NCBI RefSeq assembly: GCF_042100115.1
Contig: NC_091275.1
Coordinates: 2,046,001 to 2,110,000 of the forward strand
Length of the DNA: 64,000 nucleotides
Reading direction: 5' to 3'
Source of the DNA: Alternaria dauci
Lineage: Eukaryota; Ascomycota; Dothideomycetes; Pleosporales; Pleosporaceae
Below, piece after piece: positions 55,301 to 64,000 of this stretch. Below the pieces are notes generated by a model that was given only the letters and a program-made list of their open reading frames with translations, did not search any database and was not told the DNA's origin. Positions within the stretch are counted from its first letter, which is position 1, and each line of letters starts with the position of its first letter. The position numbers were made by a program, and so were the translations under genes.

Positions 55301-56174
55301 TGATCGTGAAAAGGATCGCTCTCGCGATAAAGACAAGGAACGTAGGCGGCGCCGCGATCGCGAAGCTGAAGACGACGAGCGCGATTATGATGACGACAAA
55401 TACCGCTCTTCACGGCGCAGCCGCAAGGACCGAGATCGCGAGCGACGGGACTATGATGACCGTGAGCGCAAAGACAAGCCATCTCAGCTGGAGAACGAAG
55501 AGGATATTGTTGGTCAGATGATGAGGAAACGCGCTGTATCTCCACCACTGAATGCACCGACGGGGCCTTCAGCGAATGGCTTCAGCATCAAAGGCCGCTC
55601 GAAGAACGCAGTCATGCCCCCACCGGCCCAACCCCCGACAGGCCCGCGAGCTTTCCAGCCACCCAAGGGTCCGGCTGCCGATCGCAATAAAGAGCGTAGT
55701 GCAGATGCTAGGGATCACCGTCGCAAGAGTAGTGTCAGCTCAGTGGCGAGCATTCCAACCGGTCCTTCGTCGAAAGAAAAGGAAACCTCCCAAGACCACT
55801 ACGCTGCTGAACGAGAGCGAAACGCCCGCGAGCGAGACAGTCGTGAACGCGTTGAAAAACCCTCCGGCTCTAGCAAGTCCATCCATTCACGCATCTCATC
55901 GACATCTCGGCCTACTCTGTCAAGTAAACGCAGCAGGGACGATTTTGATGACGAGGCTCCCGTGCCCAAGGGCCCCAAAGCCGAAGTCAAGCCTCCTACA
56001 GGACCTGCGTCCCACCGGGACAAGCGTAGAAAGTCTGGAACAACAGGTGACGACAACATCGCCAACCTCTTCACAGCGGGTCTGCGCAAGAACGCCAAGG
56101 CTAGACGTGGGGGTGTAAGGACCGAGGGTGACGTTGAGCGTGAAATGATGGAGCGAGAGCGGGAGAGGCGCTAG
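52389..56174 (+). CDS. RING-type zinc finger protein with Met/Gly-rich and SR-rich tails
   Basis: Six exons: 52389-52453, 52502-52611, 52665-53017, 53205-53484, 53539-54673, 54728-56174; 1,129 aa. Residues about 20-85 are a RING close to the RBBP6/Mpe1 type: FFCALCNQLA, LICCAKSICSSC, TTCPSCDH, then NKSLRNTM as in RBBP6. The Asn/Met/Gly-rich middle has repeated NGM and MG blocks and is disordered. From about residue 650 an Arg/Ser/Asp/Glu-rich tail (RSPSRSRSRSRVRDDE, KDRERDRKDRKERDRD) resembles splicing and 3'-end factors. At least five PTGP motifs are scattered through it. No DWNN domain or zinc knuckle is visible, so it is a relative rather than a clear Mpe1 orthologue. Likely nuclear, RNA-processing linked, possibly a ubiquitin ligase. 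Confidence 0.8.
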
Positions 56175-56542
56175 GATGGCTCTTCTGACCTTGCGTGCAT
56201 GAACATTATCAGGGGATTCCTTTGTGCTATGAAGACATGATTGGGCCAAGAAGGATTCGAGGCGGTAATGTGGATAACTTGGAGGATTCTGGAGGAGAGC
56301 TGAGCTGCTTCTCTACTTCTTTGTAATATACCCTCTGATGGACTGGACTAGCTAAGATAGGTGGAAGGGCGGGTGGATGCTGTATGCTGTGTCATTAGCG
56401 TAGGCTACTACCAATAAAAGACATTTTTGGATTGAACGGAACAGTGTAGCATAGCGAGGATGAGTTTTGTTCGTGGTATCATTTACTCGTTTACAGCTGC
56501 TTTGAGACTGAGCTGATGTCAAGTTACTCAAGCTCGAAATAT
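56175..56542. other. Convergent 3' flanks
   Basis: About 370 bp between two genes pointing at each other. It contains AATAAAAG near 56412, a possible polyadenylation-type element for the rightward gene. Confidence 0.5.
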
Positions 56543-57721
56543 CTACCGCCTGTGGTTAACAAACTCTCTTTGTTCACCACCCAGTCTCGAAGCTACGACG
56601 GTAGCTTCCCTGATTGCCTTTGCGACGGCGCCCCTCACGCCATCCTCCTCGAGTGACATGAGACCCCCGATGGTGCAGCCACCAGGTGTCGAGACCTTGT
56701 CCTTCAGCACAGCTGGGTGCTCGCCATTCAGCACAAGCCCTGTGGTTCCCCTCATGGTCTGCGCAGCCATCATCTGTGCCTCCGCTCTCGGCAAGCCCAT
56801 GGCAACCGCACCATCTGCCGCCGCCTCCAGTATCAGCGCAAAGAACGCTGGACCTGAACCGCACAGCGCAGTCGCCGCATCCATATTCGCTGGAGGAAGG
56901 CTTGTAACGCGGCCAATTGAGCTGAAGACGAACTCAACGAGCTTGTACTGGGCCTCACTGAGTGGCGGATCCGAAGTCTGAATTACAGACATGGATTCCC
57001 CAACGAAAGACGCGGTGTTGGGCATGACCCTTACTACACGGCAAGCGTTCTCCGTCTTTTCAGGACCATCAGGGTACAGGAATGCTTCAATCTGCTCCCT
57101 CGTTACACCTGCCAGAATGCTGACGAGCACCTTGCCCTTGAGCGCCTCCCTCACACCCTCCTCACCCAATATCGTCTTGAAGCCATGCGGTTTGCAACTC
57201 AACAGGACAATGTCTGCTTCTTGAACACCCTTGAGGTTCTGGTTTGTGAGGGTCTGGAGAGGGAAGTTGTAGTGGCCGAGGGCTTTGCGGACGTTTTGTT
57301 CAGCGGGGGCCCATTGATCGCAGGCGATGAACTTGGAAAGGTTGGGGACGTCTTTGGGGGCAGAAGAGGGGTCAAGAGACGCTTTGGTTTTGGCGGAAGC
57401 TAGGGACGACATGACGCCGCCCATTATCGCTATGCCCATTGTTCCTGGGGTTGTGTTAGCGGGGCTTCGAGGATCATTATGGACGATTCTTGGACGGTGG
57501 AGGGCTTGGAAGTTGAATTATGTGAGATGAGGTTATTCTGAAACCACGCATGGCTCGCTATGCTTCTGACACAACCATGGGCTCCTTGGAGACTCAATCG
57601 CAGTGTATGGGCGGTCTCCTACCGGAAATAGTGTATGAAGGCGAAATAAAACAGCAAACGTGGACATACCTGAACCGAGAACGGTCAATGTGAGCGCCTT
57701 GGATTCCTCTGTACTTGCCAT
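56543..57721 (-). CDS. PRO3: Pyrroline-5-carboxylate reductase
   Basis: Two exons: 57670-57721 and 56543-57444, joined across a 225-nt intron (GTATGT to CCCCAG); 317 aa. The splice rebuilds the nucleotide-binding loop LTVLGSGTMGIAIMGG. Other family marks are DIVLLSCKPHGFKTIL, VRVMPNTASFVGESM, the C-terminal signature LCGSGPAFFALILEA and DKVSTPGGCTIGGL. It reduces 1-pyrroline-5-carboxylate with NAD(P)H, the last step of proline synthesis. Cytosolic. The gene is divergent from the CTD-kinase subunit gene, with their starts 286 bp apart. Confidence 0.95.
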
Positions 57722-58006
57722 CTTGGATACTGTCTTGTGGATGTCTTTCTGGGTGGTGCTGGACAGATGTGGAGGAAGAGGACTGCTGAGTTACTGGAGC
57801 GCGAGATCGGCGGCCTTCCCCACGTTCACTTAAAGAAATCCTGAGCTATGACCATGGCCGACGATATGCGCGCGCAGCTCTCCAAGCTCTCCACTCGACG
57901 CAGACCATCGCATACCAAGACATATCGCTCCACACTACCCCGATCACCATCCCGACAACGTTACCGGCAAGCTCGGAGTAGCCAGACACCTTCTTCACCA
58001 ATCGTC

Positions 58007-58717
58007 ATGGCCGACCCGTTCGAGGTTCGTCAACGCTTCACAACGCTACTCTCCCACCTCAGCGCATCGCATACCTCGCTCCAAAAAGCCGCCTTCTACG
58101 CGCTCAAAAACCGCGAACTCGACGAAGACCTCCATTCTTGCATCCTCGAACAGCTCGAGCGCACCAACATGAACACACGCGCGAACATCATGTTCTTCAT
58201 CGAATGCCTCTGCGAATACGCGGTCAAAGACAACAACTCGGGAGACCCCAGCGCGATGGGCTACGTCCGCATGCTGCAAAGAGACATCTTAGCGGTTGTG
58301 GAATGCGTCGTGGGCGAAGAAGGAGCAAACATCCGTGTCGTGCGCAAAGTCCTGAAGACCCTCGAGAACCTCAACATCCTTATGAAGGAAACCGTTCAGG
58401 AACTTGAAGCTGTTCTCAAATCAAGGGAAGTCGCGCATCCGTTCATGGCGACAGATTCCTCGGATCCCAAAGATGGTTCCACGACGCTGCCAAGTCGGAG
58501 TGGAGGGCAGAGGATGGACAAACGGCAGATTGAACAGAGGATAGAAGAGGATAGAGAGAGGCACAAGAGAATGAGAGAGAGTATCTGGGCGGTGCCGGGA
58601 GACGGGTACGAGGAGTTGGAGAAGTTGTGGGAAGAGGCTAGCGACATCAACGAGGACGACTATGTCACGGCAAGGGAAGATGCCGAGGAGAGGAGGAAGG
58701 TTATTGCTTTTGGGTAG
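58007..58717 (+). CDS. CTK3: CTD kinase subunit gamma
   Basis: 236 aa from MADPFEVRQRFTTLL; an in-frame upstream ATG at 57848 would add 53 polar residues that do not look conserved. The N-terminal domain is the CTK3 (CID-like) helical fold: SHTSLQKAAFYALKNRELDE, LHSCILEQLERTNMNTRANI and FFIECLCEYA. The C-terminal half has a coiled coil (DKRQIEQRIEEDRERHKRMR) and the motif IWAVPGDGYEELEKLW. It is the gamma subunit of CTDK-I, which phosphorylates Ser2 of the RNA polymerase II CTD. The frame ends at TAG 58715-58717, but the same frame continues for 52 sensible codons to a second TAG at 58874, so the true protein may be about 289 aa. Confidence 0.85.
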   Translation: MADPFEVRQRFTTLLSHLSASHTSLQKAAFYALKNRELDEDLHSCILEQLERTNMNTRANIMFFIECLCEYAVKDNNSGDPSAMGYVRMLQRDILAVVECVVGEEGANIRVVRKVLKTLENLNILMKETVQELEAVLKSREVAHPFMATDSSDPKDGSTTLPSRSGGQRMDKRQIEQRIEEDRERHKRMRESIWAVPGDGYEELEKLWEEASDINEDDYVTAREDAEERRKVIAFG

Positions 58718-59115
58718 GACCCTAGCAAAGACCAGGAAAGGATTGGGGCTTGGAAAAGGGCCAAGGCTGTTGCGGACACCGCTGCGGCGTCCCAAAAGAC
58801 TGCAGTTGATGGGGACTCGGGAAATGATGCAGACGGTGAGAGTTCCAAGACGCTGTCGATTGGAACCGGCCCCTAGAATGGTGTGGGAGGAAGTTTACCC
58901 GCATTTCCGGCGTTCATGGGATCGATAAAGTCATTGTCACAGCATGAGCTAGGCGTTAAGGCAGAGATACCACGGGCTTGTCTCATGACGCCCACATTGT
59001 TATTGGAGTTTTGAGTATACTGAATACATCCATGGCCATTCCAAACATATCTGTACACGCCCACATGCAATGCTATGATACAGTGTCCGTCTCTTCCTCG
59101 CTTCTACACCAATCT

Positions 59116-59890
59116 CTACTCCATCACAACCGTAGCACCCAGCGCCTTGAGGGTCTCGACAATCTTCTCTGCCTCCTCCTTTGGCACACCCTCCTTCATC
59201 ATCTTGGGCGCTCCTTCGACGAACTTCTTGCTGTCCACCAAGCTCAATCCCAGCATGGCCTTGATCTCCTTGATGACCTTGGGTTTCGCGCCGGCATCGA
59301 ACTTCTCGAGCTTGAGGTTGAAGAGGGTCTTTTCTTGCGCGGCAGGTGCGGCTTCTTCCTCTTCGACGGGGGCTGCGGCTGCGGGGCCTGCACCTCCTCC
59401 AGGGCCAGCGACAAAGCCGCCCATGGGCATGTCGGGGATGTTCAGGCGGGTCTTTGGTTGGAACGTTAGCATATGAGCCGTATGAAGCTTTGGCGTGGTG
59501 GTGAAGGCGATCGTAATTCCACATGTGCCAGGGCCAATATCCAGCCCAGCAGACATGAACAGAACGAATATTGTGGCATATCGCGTTGGGTTTTCATCGC
59601 ATGCCACCAATATTCGGTCGACTGCCCCCCACCGCCACCTCCACCACCTCTGCCCCACGCTGGTGTATCCGTACCTTCAGTGTCGATACCAGGTCCGCAG
59701 TCTCCAACAGAGTCAATTGGCTAATCTGGTCCACGATTGTCGCAATCTTTGGGTTGGTCGAAGCTGCCGCATCTGATTGCCATCTCCGCTGTATCCTCTG
59801 CTGTGTGGCGCCAATCGTCGGTCGTACGTATGCGGACTGCTTTGCGGTGCAGATACAGCGCCTGAGCGCGCGAGATGCTGGTGCTGCCAT
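59116..59890 (-). CDS. MNP1: Mitochondrial ribosomal protein bL12m (L7/L12)
   Basis: Two exons: 59675-59890 and 59116-59451, with a 223-nt intron (GTACGG, GCTAACG branch site, CCAAAG); 183 aa. The N-terminus ([20 protein letters not shown]) is a mitochondrial leader rich in Ala and Arg. The dimerisation helices are [20 protein letters not shown], an Ala/Glu hinge follows, and the C-terminal domain has [20 protein letters not shown], then [19 protein letters not shown] and [16 protein letters not shown]. It forms the stalk of the mitochondrial large subunit and recruits translation factors. The gene is divergent from midasin with about 250 bp between starts. Confidence 0.94.
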
Positions 59891-60140
59891 TGTGCGGGAG
59901 GAGAGGGCGTGGATCAATGATGATTGCACGTTGTGGTCGTGCCTGCCATCATGAGATTTTGCGGAGCGGATTACGACTAATCAGGTTACCGTCTTGGCGT
60001 TCTCAGAGACCCGCAAAAAAGTTAGAGAACTTCGAGGGCACCCAGACATCGCCGCCACAACACCACTTTCCGGGTATATTGAAGCGTCGAAACTATGGGA
60101 AGGCGCCCCGACCGCGAACCACGAATCAGACCTTGCAGAA

Positions 60141-63100
60141 ATGGAAGGAATCAATACTCGCACGACCGGTGAAATGGTCAGTCTTAACGCGCTTGCTATC
60201 GAAGCGCTGAAGCCTGGATCGACGGACGACATTTTCGTTCAACATGGTGGTCTTCTCACAGAACTGTGCGCACGGTGGATACAGTCTGGCGCGAAGACCG
60301 ACGCGAAAATCGCGGCTTTTGGACGCTTACTGCCACTTGCGCCTCACCTCGCGGAGCACGTGGAACGGTTTTTATCACATACCTCGAATTCGCCAGTTAT
60401 TGGAGCCAACGCTGCAAGCCATGAGGACACAGCGACCCAAGACTCGGATCTAATAGAAGTTTTATTGGGAACTTTTCGATTTCTCAGCTACGACTGCAAG
60501 AACTTTACCCATTATGTACGACCACTAGTGCTGGAGAGATTATTTCACCACTCGAGTCGTGTTGTGCGATATCTGGCCATACGCACACTTTGCATCTACG
60601 CGTACACAGCGGATTATGCAGCCCAAGATATCGTAAAGAGCTTTGTTGGAGAGGGGGAGGTTGAAGGCCCATGGGAAGGGCAACAAATCGACTACCGATT
60701 CTTGTCGTTATGGGAAGAAAAGAGATGGAAGGATCTGCAGAAGAAGTTAGGTCGAGATCGTTTCACCGATGAGACTTATGCGATGGCCATGCAACAAGAT
60801 CTGTCGCCATATACGGTCAACGTCAATGGTGTTCTGTTGCCTCGACTAGACGGTGCACCATCCCAAGAGAGGCCTACCGAGTTGGTCTCAACCGCCACTA
60901 CAGAACAGAACCTGAAGAGGATTGCCCACGGACTTCTTCAATCTGGCCCAATCCTACTCACTGGACTTGCAGGCTCAGGCAAGACGCTTCTTACCCGCCA
61001 TTTCGCATGGCAACTTAACAAGCTGGACAAGATGGTTACTCTTCATCTGAACGAACAGAGCGACGCGAAACTATTGATCGGAATGTACACAACTGGAGCC
61101 AAACCGGGAACATTCGCATGGCGCGCAGGTGTGCTTACTACGGCCGTTCGAGAAGGAAGATGGATCTTTATTGAGGATCTTGATCGAGCACCGAACGAGG
61201 TTATCAGTACCCTTCTACCGCTCATTGAACGCGGTGAGCTGCTCATACCTAGCAGAGGAGAGACCATACGAGCGGCACGAGGCTTCCGCATCATCGCGAC
61301 AATGCGAAGCGTTCTCAACCCACGGGGCCAAGAGATCATACCCCGTCAGAGCATGATTGGTCATCGATTCTGGAAGTCGATTCCTGTGCAAATGCCACAA
61401 CTGGATGAATTCCGCCAGGTGATACACGCCAAGTACCCTGCGCTGCAGAAACACCTTTCCGGCATCATGGAAGTTTATGCGCGACTAGTGGAGCTGTACT
61501 CAGATGCAAAGTTCTCATCCGAGAACGGTACCTCGCTTCGAGCAATGACACCACGAGATTTACTCAAGTGGTGCGACAGGATAGCGGTGCTTCTTGGACA
61601 AGCTGCATCTTTCAACAACGCGCAAAAGGACGACATATTCATGGAGGCATTCGACTGTTTTGCGGGAAGTCTCCGTACCGAGAGCGCACGCCTGAAGGTC
61701 ATGTCATGTGTGGCTGAAGAGTTACATATCGATCCTCAGCGACGTGATCACCTATTACGGAACCGTGAAATCAAGCTTCAGGTACCATCGAAGATCACGG
61801 CATCAGGAACCATCCAGATCGGACGAGCAAGGCTATCCAAGCACAAGTCTTCAAAGAAACTTGGCTCAGGGCGACCATTTTCAACCAACGACTACACCCT
61901 ACGGCTGCTTGAGAAGGTAGCTGTAGCAGTCGATCGCCAAGAGCCGCTTCTGTTAGTGGGCGAGACGGGTACCGGAAAGACTACATGCATTCAGTATCTG
62001 GCTGAGCAGCTTGGCCGAAAGCTGGTAGCTTTCAATCTGTCACAGCAAAGCGAGAGTGGCGACTTACTTGGTGGTTTCAAGCCTGTCAATGTACGCAGCC
62101 TAGTAATCCCTCTCAAGGACGAATTTGATGAGATCTTTGATACTACGTTCTCGAGAAAGAAGAACCTACGATTCATGGAAATGCTCGGGAAACGTGTCGC
62201 AAAAGGCGAGTGGAAGCGCGTGTGTGCACTCTGGCGCGAGGCACTGAAGATGGTAGATGCAGCCCGGAAGTCGCACGAATCACAAACGTCATCTCCAGAC
62301 CCCGATGGCGGCCAGCCCAAGAAAAAGCGGAAGATGGACTCATTACCTGCCAATTTCCCAACCGCTCGATGGGAGAAATTTGCGACCGACCTCCATGATC
62401 TAGAGGCGCAGCTCTCCGGCGGTTCAGAGGCATTTGCGTTCTCTTTCCTGGAGGGCAATATTGTCAAGGCAGTCAGGAATGGTGACTGGGTACTCCTCGA
62501 CGAGATCAATTTGGCATCTTCAGATACACTAGAAGCACTTACTGATCTCTTGGGTGGAGGTCCGGATGGAAATCCATCGATATTGCTAACTGAGACTGGC
62601 AACGTTGAACGAGTAGTCGCGCATCCTAATTTCAGGGTGTTCGCTGCGATGAACCCGGCTACCGATGTAGGCAAGAAGGACCTGCCGCCAGGCATCCGAT
62701 CACGGTTCACCGAACTCTACGTTGAGAGTCCAGATGGTGACGAGAAGAGCTTGCGCAATATTGTCGAGAAGTATCTGGGTGGCGATGGCGCAGATCCAGC
62801 AATAGTACGAGTAGCGCGCGATGTCACTGCACTGTATCTCGACATTCAGAAGCTTGCCAAAGCCAATATGCTGGTGGATGGCGCTGACCAGAAAGCTCAC
62901 TTCAGTCTACGGACATTGACACGAACACTTTCATACGCCAGGGATATTGCGCCTCTCTGCACCCTTCGTAGAGCCTTGTACGAAGGCTTTCACATGAGTT
63001 TCTTGACTTTCCTAGGCAAGGCTTCGGAAGACCTGGTAGCTCCGCTTATCACTAAACACCTGTTCCCTCAGAAAGCCTCCTTGAAGGCTGAGCTTGGCAA

Positions 63101-64000
63101 GCCTCTTCAACAGCCTTCAGACAGTCGAAACTACGTCAGACAAGGACACTATTGGCTTCGACAGGGCGTACATGATGTGGAAGAGCAGTCCCACTACATC
63201 ATTACTCCTTTTGTTCAACGCAACATGAACAACCTCATCCGAGCCGCATCGACACGGAAGTACCCAGTATTGATTCAAGGACCTACCTCGTCCGGTAAGA
63301 CAAGTATGATCGAATATCTTGCCAAACGATCAGGGAACAAGTTCGTCCGTATCAACAATCACGAGCATACCGACTTGCAAGAGTACTTAGGCTCGTATAT
63401 CTCCGGCGCTGACGGAAAGCTCACATTTCAAGAGGGAATACTGGTGCGAGCGCTGCGCGAAGGCCACTGGATTGTTCTAGACGAGCTCAACCTGGCGCCT
63501 ACAGACGTTCTGGAAGCCCTCAATCGCCTGCTCGATGACAATCGGGAACTTCTCATTCCAGAGACACAAGAAGTTGTTCGGCCACATGAAGACTTCATGC
63601 TTTTTGCCACACAAAACCCGGCCGGTCTTTACGGAGGACGCAAGGTTTTATCACGAGCCTTCCGCAACCGATTCCTGGAGCTACACTTCGACGACATCCC
63701 AGTAGAAGAGTTGACCGAGATTCTGCACCGCCGTACTATGATCCCGGAAACATGGTGTAAGCGAATCGTGAAGGTCTATCGGGAGCTTTCTACACTTCGA
63801 CAGGAAAATCGCATCTTCGAGCAAAAGAGTTTCGCCACGCTACGAGACTTGTTTAGATGGGCACAACGAAAAGCAGACACAATCCAGGACCTTGCAAACA
63901 ACGGTTACATGCTTCTTGCAGAACGCGTGCGCAAAGAAGAAGAGCGAGTCGCTGTCAAGAAGATTCTGGAAACCGTAATGAGCGAGAAGGGCCCTAAAGT
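60141..64000 (+). CDS. MDN1: Midasin (AAA ATPase of 60S ribosome assembly), 5' part
   Basis: Open through 1,286 codons to the window edge, without a stop. Three Walker A motifs are visible: GLAGSGKT near residue 275 (AAA1), GETGTGKTT near 607 (AAA2) and GPTSSGKTS near 1047 (AAA3), with Walker B-type DEINLASSDTLEAL and DELNLAPTDVLEAL. PKKKRK near 726 is a nuclear signal in a low-complexity insert. Full-length midasin has six AAA modules and a MIDAS domain, about 5,000 aa; only the first part is here. It releases assembly factors such as Rsa4 and Ytm1 from pre-60S particles. The start is the first ATG after an in-frame TGA at 59952; an upstream exon ending before GACTAATCAG at 59984 is possible. 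Confidence 0.92.
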   Translation, partial: MEGINTRTTGEMVSLNALAIEALKPGSTDDIFVQHGGLLTELCARWIQSGAKTDAKIAAFGRLLPLAPHLAEHVERFLSHTSNSPVIGANAASHEDTATQDSDLIEVLLGTFRFLSYDCKNFTHYVRPLVLERLFHHSSRVVRYLAIRTLCIYAYTADYAAQDIVKSFVGEGEVEGPWEGQQIDYRFLSLWEEKRWKDLQKKLGRDRFTDETYAMAMQQDLSPYTVNVNGVLLPRLDGAPSQERPTELVSTATTEQNLKRIAHGLLQSGPILLTGLAGSGKTLLTRHFAWQLNKLDKMVTLHLNEQSDAKLLIGMYTTGAKPGTFAWRAGVLTTAVREGRWIFIEDLDRAPNEVISTLLPLIERGELLIPSRGETIRAARGFRIIATMRSVLNPRGQEIIPRQSMIGHRFWKSIPVQMPQLDEFRQVIHAKYPALQKHLSGIMEVYARLVELYSDAKFSSENGTSLRAMTPRDLLKWCDRIAVLLGQAASFNNAQKDDIFMEAFDCFAGSLRTESARLKVMSCVAEELHIDPQRRDHLLRNREIKLQVPSKITASGTIQIGRARLSKHKSSKKLGSGRPFSTNDYTLRLLEKVAVAVDRQEPLLLVGETGTGKTTCIQYLAEQLGRKLVAFNLSQQSESGDLLGGFKPVNVRSLVIPLKDEFDEIFDTTFSRKKNLRFMEMLGKRVAKGEWKRVCALWREALKMVDAARKSHESQTSSPDPDGGQPKKKRKMDSLPANFPTARWEKFATDLHDLEAQLSGGSEAFAFSFLEGNIVKAVRNGDWVLLDEINLASSDTLEALTDLLGGGPDGNPSILLTETGNVERVVAHPNFRVFAAMNPATDVGKKDLPPGIRSRFTELYVESPDGDEKSLRNIVEKYLGGDGADPAIVRVARDVTALYLDIQKLAKANMLVDGADQKAHFSLRTLTRTLSYARDIAPLCTLRRALYEGFHMSFLTFLGKASEDLVAPLITKHLFPQKASLKAELGKPLQQPSDSRNYVRQGHYWLRQGVHDVEEQSHYIITPFVQRNMNNLIRAASTRKYPVLIQGPTSSGKTSMIEYLAKRSGNKFVRINNHEHTDLQEYLGSYISGADGKLTFQEGILVRALREGHWIVLDELNLAPTDVLEALNRLLDDNRELLIPETQEVVRPHEDFMLFATQNPAGLYGGRKVLSRAFRNRFLELHFDDIPVEELTEILHRRTMIPETWCKRIVKVYRELSTLRQENRIFEQKSFATLRDLFRWAQRKADTIQDLANNGYMLLAERVRKEEERVAVKKILETVMSEKGPK

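Overview
The window is nuclear DNA of a filamentous ascomycete. Genes sit on both strands, about one per 1.7 kb, with short introns (45-75 nt, a few near 225 nt) that have GT-AG ends and CTAAC/CTGAC-like branch sites. Several families are typical of Pezizomycotina (fungal Pex26, INO80 subunit F, a CTD-kinase gamma subunit, a rhodopsin-type integral membrane relic). Dothideomycetes/Pleosporales is my best guess from protein style only; I could not test it. No prokaryotic, viral, CRISPR or intact transposon feature was seen.

Layout. 0-15 kb: a secreted PAF-acetylhydrolase-like lipase, an INO80-F subunit, an uncharacterised protein with two RRM-like domains, the isoprenylcysteine methyltransferase, a sugar O-acetyltransferase, a secreted Gln/Gly/Asn-rich repeat protein, and an uncharacterised gene interrupted by a 112-bp tandem duplication. 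15-31 kb: a RING / three-ZZ / SH3 protein, an epoxide hydrolase, an EVE-domain protein, a secreted carboxylesterase, an FAD monooxygenase, an unknown basic-tailed protein, an alpha/beta hydrolase and a Nab2-like CCCH protein. 31-45 kb: an alpha/beta hydrolase gene with an internal stop, a rhodopsin-type fragment, 3-hydroxyacyl-CoA dehydratase, Pex26, a PARN/CAF1-type ribonuclease, a small two-exon gene, a NiCoT metal transporter and an eight-exon 3-oxoacyl-ACP synthase. 45-64 kb: homoserine O-acetyltransferase, a zinc alcohol dehydrogenase, another small two-exon gene, an HGGG esterase, a very long RING/SR-rich protein, pyrroline-5-carboxylate reductase, CTD kinase gamma subunit, mitochondrial L7/L12 and the first 1,286 codons of midasin, which runs off the right edge.

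Most genes are housekeeping and unrelated by pathway, so I do not see a biosynthetic cluster or an obvious new system. The features worth following are: (1) the tandem duplication at 13813-14040, which breaks a reading frame but could be removed as a newly made intron; (2) several reading frames that end at a stop followed by coding-like sequence in the same frame (12294, 31695, 58715); (3) two small spliced genes (39966-40278, 50290-50583) that a long-ORF search would miss; and (4) a recurrent PTGP motif shared by the SR/RING protein and the CCCH protein. Exon positions below come from reading splice signals and frame continuity; no transcript data were available.
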